64,000 nucleotides of DNA. It comes from Paenibacillus sp. 1011MAR3C5. GTDB taxonomy: Bacteria > Bacillota > Bacilli > Paenibacillales > Paenibacillaceae. A model generated the notes under the pieces. It was not told where the DNA came from, searched no databases, and saw nothing but the letters and a program-made list of their open reading frames with translations. Location: NCBI RefSeq assembly GCF_003591485.1, contig NZ_QZCF01000001.1, forward strand, positions 62,001-126,000, given 5' to 3'. This document shows, piece after piece, positions 45,401 to 52,154 of this stretch (the stretch's first letter is position 1; every line of letters begins with the position of its first letter). A program made the position numbers and the translations under genes.

Positions 45401-45532
45401 TTAGTTCTTTATTAGCAACTCATCTGGCAAGTCTTCTTGATGTACGAATAACCAGCACGGACCGACCGCGATGACAACGGCAAGCGATGAGAGCGCTTTT
45501 GCCAATACGGAGAATAGAGCTGTTTTAAGCAT
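45401..45532 (-). CDS. agrD: AgrD-like cyclic thiolactone autoinducer pro-peptide
   Basis: A 43-residue peptide precursor. An N-terminal amphipathic leader (MLKTALFSVLAKALSSLAVV) is followed by the core GPCWLFV and the acidic tail HQEDLPDELL, the standard AgrD plan: Cys plus four hydrophobic residues forming a thiolactone ring, then a Pro/Asp/Glu/Leu-rich recognition tail removed by AgrB. The predicted ring, C-W-L-F-V, has the same size and type as the Listeria peptide C-F-M-F-V. Its ATG overlaps the end of agrB by 8 nt, with AAAGGAGGT upstream. The exact N-terminal cleavage is unknown. Confidence 0.85.
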   Translation of the reverse strand: MLKTALFSVLAKALSSLAVVIAVGPCWLFVHQEDLPDELLIKN

Positions 45533-46034
45533 GTCTAACCTTACCTCCTTTCAAATGGAATAACATAATGGACTGAGCCAAAAATGCCGCTGCAATGATT
45601 GGAGACTGCACAATAAAATTAATGCTTACGATTCCCGTTGAAATAACACGGAGATAACGAAAATATCGTTTTGGAAATAGCGTTCTGCCTTCTATTCTGG
45701 ATGGCGCGAATACAAGCACAATTAGGACGCTTATCGCTGTCATAGTATGAACTACAGGCAAGCTGAAATCGGAAAATGAAAGAAGGGTCGCTCCGACTGT
45801 TGTCACTATAATACACATTTCAGATGAACCGAGATGAATGCCGCCTGATGTCTGTCTTAGCAATCCAAATGCGGCCAATGCGATCCACATTTCCGATAAC
45901 CGCCCTGTGACCAATCCAATAACAGTTGTAATTAAAATAATCGGGATGACATTTAACAAAAAAGCTAACGTATGCCTGATTCGGCCTACTCGGTCTGAAT
46001 ACTCAGGAACAACTGCCACAATTCTCTCGGCCAT
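45525..46034 (-). CDS. agrB: AgrB-like peptide-processing membrane protease
   Basis: A 169-aa membrane protein of the accessory gene regulator B family. The catalytic pair is visible in RQTSGGIHLGSSEMC: His and Cys exactly seven residues apart, as His77/Cys84 in Staphylococcus AgrB. About five hydrophobic segments follow the family pattern, and FPKRYFRYLRV is a typical basic loop. It cuts the C-terminal tail of AgrD and forms the thiolactone. It is second in the operon, 23 bp after the sensor-like gene, and overlaps the agrD start. The ribosome binding site is weak (AAGGGA), suggesting coupling. Confidence 0.9.
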   Translation of the reverse strand: MAERIVAVVPEYSDRVGRIRHTLAFLLNVIPIILITTVIGLVTGRLSEMWIALAAFGLLRQTSGGIHLGSSEMCIIVTTVGATLLSFSDFSLPVVHTMTAISVLIVLVFAPSRIEGRTLFPKRYFRYLRVISTGIVSINFIVQSPIIAAAFLAQSIMLFHLKGGKVRHA

Positions 46035-46057
46035 TTTAGTAGCCAGTCCCTTAATTC

Positions 46058-46678
46058 TCAGTGCTCTCTCTCCTTTTTTATCGCATAATATAAAAATAGA
46101 GCCATGGATCCAATGAAAAACATGCCGGCTAGCAATAGGTTTTCACTGTACATTATGAAAATAAACGCACCCAAAAACAGTAACGATATTCCGTATATAA
46201 GTGGTCTCTCAAATTTAAATTCAAGCCTCTCGAATTCATTAGTAAATCCGATACCGAATTTGTAAAGCAACTTTCCAATTACTAAACCCAATACACCTGT
46301 TAATAATTGTATCTGATAGCGCGTAAAATTTTGGTCGTTAAGACCATCCAATGATCCGAATAACGTCGAAACAATCAAGAACTGCAGCAATGAAAACGAA
46401 AGGAAGCCAATGGCACCTGATGCTAGGGCACCAATTATCGGCAGACCGGCTATGTATTTCATAAATAATATCGAAAACAAAATATTAATAACTGGAACGA
46501 CATACGATATATCCGTTGATTTCAATATCAAGTAGCTTTGCAGATTTGTGAGTGTGATAATGATTAGTACCGGTATTATGAATTTTCGAAGATCGAACCT
46601 AAATATGTAAAGCATCAATGCGTAAACTGCAAGACCTTCGATTGTAGCAAAAATCATGGAAACTAGAACATTCCACAT
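46058..46678 (-). CDS. AgrC-like membrane sensor lacking a kinase domain
   Basis: A 206-aa protein composed almost only of six or seven hydrophobic segments (for example LVSMIFATIEGLAVYALMLY at the start), the size and layout of the N-terminal sensor half of AgrC. It ends in KKEREH directly after the last segment, and no histidine kinase or ATPase domain follows. The family cannot be proved by eye. Either it is a peptide receptor that acts without phosphorylation, or a membrane inhibitor paired with the LytTR protein, as HdrM or BrsM restrain HdrR and BrsR in Streptococcus. It is the first gene of the operon, with GAAGGGATGAT before the ATG. Confidence 0.65.
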   Translation of the reverse strand: MWNVLVSMIFATIEGLAVYALMLYIFRFDLRKFIIPVLIIITLTNLQSYLILKSTDISYVVPVINILFSILFMKYIAGLPIIGALASGAIGFLSFSLLQFLIVSTLFGSLDGLNDQNFTRYQIQLLTGVLGLVIGKLLYKFGIGFTNEFERLEFKFERPLIYGISLLFLGAFIFIMYSENLLLAGMFFIGSMALFLYYAIKKEREH

Positions 46679-46782
46679 GGCAAATCATCCCTTCGGGCTT
46701 TGATTAAAGCTGTACCATCGCCCCTCCCGTTATGAAATGGCAGACTAGATTCAACAAGTTAATTTTTAGTGATGATAATTGA

Positions 46783-46810
46783 ATTATATGGCATAACCAC
46801 ATAAATACAA
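46783..46810 (-). promoter_or_regulatory. Candidate promoter of the Agr-like operon
   Basis: On the minus strand TTGTAT (46805-46810) and TATAAT (46783-46788) with a 16-bp spacer, about 105 bp before the first gene. Further upstream, perfect 8-bp inverted arms AACACCTC (46886-46893) and GAGGTGTT (46935-46942) are 41 bp apart and might be an operator. A five-codon frame with a strong GGGAGGGG site lies in the leader (about 46715). Nothing else is seen in the 46679-47001 gap. Confidence 0.55.
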
Positions 46811-47001
46811 GACTTTATTGTATTTTTTTGTTTCTTTTGCTCGAAGTAATGCTATTAGAAGATATCATCTGTTGCTTTACGCAAAAACACCTCTACATTT
46901 ACTCCCATATCTGAAGTTATGGTTTCAAATTATTGAGGTGTTCTGCCCAGGTCTACAGAGAAAGGAATAACTAGACTGCTCCTTTTTTCTATCATATGAT
47001 T

Positions 47002-47217
47002 TTAGCTAATGCCTGCCTTTTTTAGTGCGCGACTATAGATAGGTGCACTTCTCATCATTTTTTTTACTTCCTCAAATCCGAATAATTCTTCATAGGTTTT
47101 TCTGTATGTAAAATATTTTGATTCAAACTTTCGCAAATCTGTTTTAGAACGAAAGATCAAGGGGACTTCATTCCCATCAGGTAGTACAAAACGTGTATAA
47201 ATTTTGCTATGGTTCAT
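47002..47217 (-). CDS. Small hypothetical protein (71 aa)
   Basis: A basic protein with GGGAGG before its ATG. It starts inside the last codons of the preceding gene (ATGA overlap of 4 nt), so the two are coupled. It contains a YFTYRKTYEELFGFEEVKKM helix. Small, AT-rich and without known domain, like many phage early genes. Confidence 0.6.
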   Translation of the reverse strand: MNHSKIYTRFVLPDGNEVPLIFRSKTDLRKFESKYFTYRKTYEELFGFEEVKKMMRSAPIYSRALKKAGIS

Positions 47218-47549
47218 GATTTCCTCCCTAGTTCTACAACATTAGTATTCCGAAAATAAAATAATTCATCGCAATAAAGATCCAATAATTCTTTTAGATG
47301 TCTGTTTCCGTTTGTGCAAAAAGCGAGTGACCACGATAATAAATCTTGGTCGAACCACTCAAACCTATACATTAACTTATGACCTCTTCTATGGATGGAG
47401 CTGCATCTAATTATAGTTGTAAAAATGTTATGTTTTAAATTATATTTGGAACCTACTGTTATCATAGGCGCATCCACTTCCCGACTGCTGCAAGCTGCCG
47501 CATCTGACTGATCTAAATACTCTGTTCCACATTTCATACACTGATGCAT
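47214..47549 (-). CDS. Hypothetical protein with CxxC motif (111 aa)
   Basis: Starts MHQCMKCGTEYLDQSDAAAC, with a CxxC pair and a third Cys that could hold zinc, followed by a beta-rich half (YRFEWFDQDLLSWSLAFC). The ATG at 47549 is 9 nt after GGAG. It is coupled to the following 71-aa gene by stop/start overlap. I recognise no family; the context suggests a phage accessory gene. Confidence 0.55.
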   Translation of the reverse strand: MHQCMKCGTEYLDQSDAAACSSREVDAPMITVGSKYNLKHNIFTTIIRCSSIHRRGHKLMYRFEWFDQDLLSWSLAFCTNGNRHLKELLDLYCDELFYFRNTNVVELGRKS

Positions 47550-47631
47550 AATCATTCACTCCTGCCTCATTTTAATGTAACAAATTAAATAAAAAAATTA
47601 TTAACTCTCAAAATAGTTAAATCAAGCACAT

Positions 47632-47832
47632 CTAAAGCATCATTTCCTTATGTCTCTGAATCCATTCCATATAGCTATTATATGTACTTGCCTCTAATTC
47701 AGCTTTGATGAATGGAAGAGCCTGTTCTACAGCCATAATTTCAAATGCTGATGGGCTGTCTTTTTCTTTTGTACTGTAGCTAAACAATAAATTAATAATG
47801 ATTTCTCTAGAACCTGCTTCAGTAATCTCCAT
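47632..47832 (-). CDS. Small hypothetical protein (66 aa)
   Basis: An acidic, helical protein (FEIMAVEQALPFIKAELEAS) with AAGGAAAG before the ATG. AT-rich codon use like its neighbours. No recognised domain. Confidence 0.55.
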   Translation of the reverse strand: MEITEAGSREIIINLLFSYSTKEKDSPSAFEIMAVEQALPFIKAELEASTYNSYMEWIQRHKEMML

Positions 47833-47908
47833 GATTGCTTTCCTTCTTTCCTAAATATATTAAACATTCAATATCATTAACTCTTATATGAGTAGAGGGT
47901 AACTCCCC

Positions 47909-48142
47909 CTAATAGGCTATAGATAAGGATGCGCTAAACTTTATCTTTTTTAGTGTAATATCCAGCGCGTACATGTTCCCATCATATAAATCTATAAACC
48001 GGTCTAAATCATCCATGGTTTTAATATATTTCATCAATTCCACATACAAAAAAGAGTCCTGCTTCACGCCACAACAATGCTCCACCCACTCAAAAAAATG
48101 TTCAACTGAATCCTCCCAATTATAAAGCAATGAAACATTCAA
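47909..48142 (-). CDS. Small hypothetical protein (77 aa)
   Basis: Translation appears to begin at a TTG, 8 nt after AAGGAGG. The protein is acidic and helical, with paired cysteines (WVEHCCGVKQDS) and a MKYIKTMDDLDRFIDLY helix. No recognised domain. It may share a transcript with the second LytTR gene 119 bp upstream. Confidence 0.5.
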   Translation of the reverse strand: MNVSLLYNWEDSVEHFFEWVEHCCGVKQDSFLYVELMKYIKTMDDLDRFIDLYDGNMYALDITLKKIKFSASLSIAY

Positions 48143-48261
48143 CTAATTATCCTCCTTATCATATTTTTTCCTCTTTTCCACATTAGCACGTAAGCTTGTA
48201 ATTAAAAAGATAAAAATTTGATCTTTATTTTTTTCTTTACATTCAAATCGTATTATGCATC

Positions 48262-48741
48262 TTAGTATTCGAATTTTCCAATAAATGAGTCATGATGTGT
48301 ATCTTTTTCTTTACCTAATGCCTTTATAAGAATTTTAATAGCTTCTCCTGTTACTCTAACCTCTTCTCCATTTATAAAAATCACTCTTCTATAATAAGAA
48401 TTGAAATTCATAATTTTATCTTTATTAATTACAAATCCTTTATTCAAATAGCAATAGTTTTTATTCTTCTCTACCAGATACTCTAATAAGCTGTACGCCG
48501 AATTATGAAATGGGATTTCGGAAGTTAAGGTATGTATATACACTTTCCCTTTTTGTGGTGTACTGACATATAGAACTTCATTGGGATCCAGCAACCGCAT
48601 TGTGTTGTTTTCCAGGGGTAAAAATAATAGACCCGTTTCACTTACATTATTTGATATGATTTCTATAATTTTATTCTTATAGTTAAATGAATAATGACTG
48701 ATTTCATTTCTTAACATCTTCAGTAAACGATCACTGTTCAT
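48262..48741 (-). CDS. Second LytTR-domain regulator
   Basis: A 159-aa protein. Residues 1-45 are a short N-terminal extension (NYKNKIIEIISNNVSETG); residues 50-145 form a LytTR DNA-binding domain (LLDPNEVLYVSTPQKGKVYI, LLEYLVEKNKNYCYLNKGFV, INKDKIMNFNSYYRRVIFING). No receiver domain is present. It lies 1.6 kb from the Agr-like operon and directly beside the repressor genes, on the same strand, so it could link the peptide signal to the phage-like switch (inference). GGGAGGAG precedes the ATG. Confidence 0.75.
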   Translation of the reverse strand: MNSDRLLKMLRNEISHYSFNYKNKIIEIISNNVSETGLLFLPLENNTMRLLDPNEVLYVSTPQKGKVYIHTLTSEIPFHNSAYSLLEYLVEKNKNYCYLNKGFVINKDKIMNFNSYYRRVIFINGEEVRVTGEAIKILIKALGKEKDTHHDSFIGKFEY

Positions 48742-48787
48742 GACATGGATCTCCTCCCTTCCGTTAACAGTCCATTAGTCACTATTC

Positions 48788-48816
48788 TATATATTCAATA
48801 TGATAATATATGACAA
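48788..48816 (-). promoter_or_regulatory. Candidate promoter of the second LytTR gene
   Basis: On the minus strand TTGTCA (48811-48816) and TATATA (48788-48793) with a 17-bp spacer, about 45 bp before the ATG. The 262 bp between this gene and the repressor terminator show no other feature. Confidence 0.55.
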
Positions 48817-49003
48817 ACCTATTATCATTTAATGGGACAATAGCACTACAAGTATAGCAAATGCTGTTATTACGAAGCAAGTTTCTGGAACGTATCAACA
48901 GCTATCATAGAGATGCAGCTTTAACTTATCAATTTATAGTATGGATTCTCCTTTTTTATGAAATATAGCATTTTTCATTTTAAAAAATCAAGCCAACGAA
49001 AAA

Positions 49004-49031
49004 ATATCCTAAAAGTTTCCCTTTAGGATAT
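49004..49031 (-). terminator. Terminator of the repressor gene pair
   Basis: ATATCCTAAA and TTTAGGATAT arms followed by TTTTTTCG on the minus strand. It overlaps the stop codon of the MrpR-like gene. Confidence 0.88.
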
Positions 49032-49988
49032 TTCATAGAGTTCCCGTATGGTTCTTTCATTCAAAAAATCATCTTTGTAGCGTCTTAATGTCGTTTCATT
49101 AAAATTAAATTGCAGAGCGATTTCTTTGTAGCCCACTTTATCCAAATTGCCGTTCATCAATAATTGCTTTGCCTTCGCCAGCATCCCTGAATACATGATC
49201 GATGTAGGGTTTAGCTTTGGCTCATTAAAGTATTCAGCTACTGTGGAGTATCTTCGATAAACAACCATTCCATCGGCCTCTTGAGTGTTTTTCACACCAA
49301 TGTCTACAGACCGAACTATAAATTCATTGCTTATCAGATGCGCCGTTTCCGATTTTATCCCCTTCTCCGGATTGCCGTTGCTTTTAATGAATTCTTCTTC
49401 CTTCATAGCCTGATGGCATAATCTAATAAATTCATGATCCACTTGTACCGTTCTTACACTTTTGTCCAGGTCGACTAATCTGGCTGTCATAGTTTCATCA
49501 TCGATATCTGATTTTTTCAGGTTTACGATTTCAGAATTTTCCGTCCCCTTAATGCCTATAAACGGTGCATAAAAGACGATTGCAACCTGTGCAGATACAA
49601 TGCCATTCACCATTTCTTTAATCTCTGAATCTGTCCAATAGTTTTTTTCAGGCTTGACCACAAACTGCTCTTTCCAGCGAACATCCACAGTCTCAAGCGG
49701 ATTAATCCCATTATAATATTCTTCATCAATGGCCCAATCAATATATCCAGAGACGTATTGAACGGTTGACTTTGATGCACTTGGGGTGGACGCCATGAAA
49801 GTAAAAAACAGCTTTCGCAATTCTTCTCGCGTAAAGGTAAATAGCTCTTTATCCATATCTGACTCAAAGACCTGTGTAATTTTAAAAATTCGCTCCAAGT
49901 TTTTTTGAGTGCCTTTTTTGTGGGAACTGATATATTCTCTTTTCACTTCAGCATTATACATTTTATCTTCATAAACAATGTTAGACAT
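49023..49988 (-). CDS. MrpR (YopR)-like phage repressor with a degenerate tyrosine recombinase fold
   Basis: A 321-aa protein. Residues 15-110 resemble a SAM-like N-terminal domain of tyrosine recombinases (KGTQKNLERIFKITQVFESD, YVSGYIDWAIDEEYYNGINP). The position of the usual catalytic Arg reads GIKGTENSEIVNLKKSDIDD, without Arg, and no HxxR or Tyr box is seen, so it should bind DNA but not recombine it. This is the design of YopR/MrpR, master repressor of phage SPbeta, and the C-terminus has an HTH-like EIALQFNFNETTLRRYKDDF. It follows the YopQ-like gene by 17 nt, as in SPbeta. Start chosen after GAGGGG; an ATG two codons earlier is possible. Confidence 0.75.
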   Translation of the reverse strand: MSNIVYEDKMYNAEVKREYISSHKKGTQKNLERIFKITQVFESDMDKELFTFTREELRKLFFTFMASTPSASKSTVQYVSGYIDWAIDEEYYNGINPLETVDVRWKEQFVVKPEKNYWTDSEIKEMVNGIVSAQVAIVFYAPFIGIKGTENSEIVNLKKSDIDDETMTARLVDLDKSVRTVQVDHEFIRLCHQAMKEEEFIKSNGNPEKGIKSETAHLISNEFIVRSVDIGVKNTQEADGMVVYRRYSTVAEYFNEPKLNPTSIMYSGMLAKAKQLLMNGNLDKVGYKEIALQFNFNETTLRRYKDDFLNERTIRELYEIS

Positions 49989-50004
49989 TCGCATCAATCC
50001 CCTC

Positions 50005-51333
50005 TTAATCCAGGATATTATCCACTTGGGATTCAATAAATTCTCTAATTTGCGATTTCACCTTGTTGCTATTCGTTTTTCCTTGTCCTCCCATGATATC
50101 ATTAAGCGGAGAGCTAACTTTGTTAAAGTTAATATGATCTATAACCGCTACAATCTTATCGACTGGAAAGTCTTTGCCGTACCTGTCGTATAGTTTCTTG
50201 GCAATGGCAATAAAACCAACATGCATATTATGATGGCTAATCCAAGATGATTCGAGGTTTTTAATTCTATTCTTTACTAGCTCAGATTCATAAGAAGGAA
50301 TCAAATATTCATAAAACTTTTTCAGAACATCTTGTATGTCGTACCTATCCTTTGTATTTTCAGGCTCGAATATGTCTTGAATAGCTTCTGACAGGATCGC
50401 AAAATTAGTAATTGATATTTTTTTGTCTACTGCCGTTTTAATTTCAATCCGATTGTGGAGCACAGGGATTGTCATCAAATATTTCGCGATTTCTTGTCCA
50501 TATTGTTCTCCGCCATAATATTTAGTTAATGTTTTATCAAATGGATTAACCGTATTCGTTATGGCTAATAGCTTTTGAGCTTTTTCTAAAGGGTAATGCT
50601 TAAGATCAATATTCATATATCCTTCGAATTCAGGATCCTCTTCTATAATTCGAATGACCGCTTCCAAGCGATGAGCTCCATCAATAATATTGAGTGTTGA
50701 TTCTTTATGAATGGTCAACTCGCCGCTATTAAAGCTGATACTGCTATTTCCATCTACAAGCACATTAAACAATAAAGTAGAAGGGTTATATTTTCCTTCC
50801 TTCATGAGCTTTACGATATTACTTACACTTGCATTTTTTATATTTCTTTTTTTAATGATTTTACCTGTTTTTGAAATGGTTTTTTTGGCTAGTCGCTGAG
50901 TGTCAAAATTGTAAGTGAGCAAACCGCTATTGGCTAGAGCAGCCAAATCCTTAAATGATATAGCAGTCAAGTAATCCTCATTCGTTACTCTGATAACAGG
51001 ACTAAATGTATATGGAAAGGCGATTTCCTCAGGCTTAGAAAACGCAAAGTATTTAATAGCTTTTATCGTGTTAAGATCAAAATAATTTTTGACAAATAAA
51101 GTTTCGTTTTGAGTAACCGTATGTATTCCGTTTGTAATGACTGCTAATTCCTCTGTAGAAAGAAATCCAACCTTTTCAGGATTAGCAACTAACTCAATAA
51201 ATGTTCCCCTCATCATTTCATGATGCTCGACTAGATACTCTTCTATCATTCGTTGCTGATTTCTATGTTTCGCAATAGAAGAAAGTTCTTCTGAAAGCAC
51301 CTCATAAATATTTTTCTCTTCTGTTTTCATCAT
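50005..51333 (-). CDS. YopQ-like protein with DGQHR/DndB-type domain
   Basis: A 442-aa protein starting MMKTEEKNIYEVLSEEL, with AAAGGAG upstream. The motif IDGAHRLEAVIRIIEED near residue 217 corresponds to the DGQHR signature of DndB-like and SPbeta-type proteins, followed by KLLAITNTVNPFDKTL. Such domains resemble ParB and are found in DNA modification regulators and phage proteins; the SPbeta yopQ gene has the same neighbour (yopR) in the same order. It is the first gene of a two-gene operon, divergent from the polymerase operon, and probably belongs to the lysogeny control module. Confidence 0.7.
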   Translation of the reverse strand: MMKTEEKNIYEVLSEELSSIAKHRNQQRMIEEYLVEHHEMMRGTFIELVANPEKVGFLSTEELAVITNGIHTVTQNETLFVKNYFDLNTIKAIKYFAFSKPEEIAFPYTFSPVIRVTNEDYLTAISFKDLAALANSGLLTYNFDTQRLAKKTISKTGKIIKKRNIKNASVSNIVKLMKEGKYNPSTLLFNVLVDGNSSISFNSGELTIHKESTLNIIDGAHRLEAVIRIIEEDPEFEGYMNIDLKHYPLEKAQKLLAITNTVNPFDKTLTKYYGGEQYGQEIAKYLMTIPVLHNRIEIKTAVDKKISITNFAILSEAIQDIFEPENTKDRYDIQDVLKKFYEYLIPSYESELVKNRIKNLESSWISHHNMHVGFIAIAKKLYDRYGKDFPVDKIVAVIDHINFNKVSSPLNDIMGGQGKTNSNKVKSQIREFIESQVDNILD

Positions 51334-51372
51334 TCTCAACTCCTTTAAATACAAATTTTCATTCCATTGATG

Positions 51373-51378
51373 ATTATA
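51373..51378 (-). promoter_or_regulatory. Extended -10 element of the yopQ-like/mrpR-like operon
   Basis: TGC-TATAAT on the minus strand about 40 bp before the ATG; there is no clear -35 box, only a T-rich run. Confidence 0.5.
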
Positions 51379-51429
51379 GCACAACAATATGTAAAAAAAA
51401 ATACATCCTCCTGCAACCTAATTTGTTTA

Positions 51430-51449
51430 TTCCTACGAATAAATAGGAA
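51430..51449. promoter_or_regulatory. Inverted repeat (candidate operator) between divergent promoters
   Basis: TTCCTA (51430-51435) and TAGGAA (51444-51449) separated by 8 bp. It lies between the minus-strand promoter of the repressor pair and the plus-strand promoter of the polymerase operon, 7 bp from the latter's -35 box, where a switch operator is expected. Confidence 0.5.
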
Positions 51450-51456
51450 CATATGT

Positions 51457-51485
51457 TTGCTTAATCTAATAGATCATGCTATGAT
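51457..51485 (+). promoter_or_regulatory. Sigma-A-type promoter of the YonO-like polymerase operon
   Basis: TTGCTT (51457-51462) and TATGAT (51480-51485) with a 17-bp spacer, about 50 bp before the first small gene of the operon. Confidence 0.65.
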
Positions 51486-51536
51486 TGCCGTATACAAGAC
51501 TCGTTTACTTTCATAGACCGTAAGGAGATGATTTCA

Positions 51537-51767
51537 ATGAATTCCAACTTTTATGTAGCTGGCCGGCTTATCGTTCCTATTTATCTTGAGGTACAAGAAT
51601 CTTGTACAAAATATGCAATTCAAGCAGCTTCCAAAGCGCTTAGTACGAATACAATCTCCGTACTTCATGGCAATATCCACACCTGGAATGGCAAAGAATA
51701 CCCGATTATCGCCAATAGAATTCATGTTGACTGGTATGAAACAGTTAAAAAAGAAGAGATGATTTAG
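51537..51767 (+). CDS. Small hypothetical protein, first gene of the polymerase operon
   Basis: A 76-aa protein with AAGGAG 9 nt before the ATG. It is mixed alpha/beta (FYVAGRLIVPIYLEVQE, HGNIHTWNGKEYPIIANRI) without known domain. It lies just downstream of the divergent switch region and could be an early regulatory product. Confidence 0.65.
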   Translation: MNSNFYVAGRLIVPIYLEVQESCTKYAIQAASKALSTNTISVLHGNIHTWNGKEYPIIANRIHVDWYETVKKEEMI

Positions 51768-51805
51768 CCGTACTGACATTTTTGTCTTTACTAAAAGGTC
51801 ATACA

Positions 51806-51835
51806 TTGACTTTTATTTTTTCAAAATGATAGATT
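51806..51835 (+). promoter_or_regulatory. Possible secondary promoter with overlapping weak terminator
   Basis: TTGACT (51806-51811) and TAGATT (51830-51835) with an 18-bp spacer. The -35 box is also the right arm of an imperfect hairpin (AAAAGGTCA/TGACTTTT) followed by ATTTTTTC, which may partly end the upstream transcript. Confidence 0.4.
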
Positions 51836-51938
51836 ATCAATGGAATTATAAAAACATATTCTTCATTCTTAATAATGAAGCTAACTACATGAAGGAGTGA
51901 ACCAATCACCATGCACAACTATTCTAAGGAGAAAAACG

Positions 51939-52133
51939 ATGAAAACGTATATCAAAACAGGACTATCCAAACTTAGCTATCAGGATCTCTATTACGACGG
52001 TTTTCTTGGATATGGGGAAAGTTTCGATGAAGACACATCAGAAATTATACCCATACAAGATTACTGGACTCTTGTCTATAATTCCGTACAGCAGCAGCGG
52101 GAATCCTATAACTACACTCATACTAATAAATGA
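51939..52133 (+). CDS. Small acidic hypothetical protein (64 aa)
   Basis: Starts MKTYIKTGLSKLSYQDLYYD after AAGGAG. Rich in Tyr and acidic residues (GESFDEDTSEIIPIQDYW). It ends 21 nt before the polymerase-like gene and is therefore co-transcribed with it. No recognised domain. Confidence 0.6.
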   Translation: MKTYIKTGLSKLSYQDLYYDGFLGYGESFDEDTSEIIPIQDYWTLVYNSVQQQRESYNYTHTNK

Positions 52134-52154
52134 CAGCAGACTGGAGCGAGCGTT

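Noticed and set aside
49023..49988. Annotation as an active phage integrase
   Set aside because: The recombinase-like fold lacks the Arg, HxxR and Tyr catalytic positions, so a repressor of the MrpR type fits better.
46679..51536. Search for an arbitrium (AimR/AimP) communication system
   Set aside because: No TPR receptor of about 380 aa and no short secreted peptide gene next to one is seen; the LytTR and Agr-type genes are the only signalling genes found.
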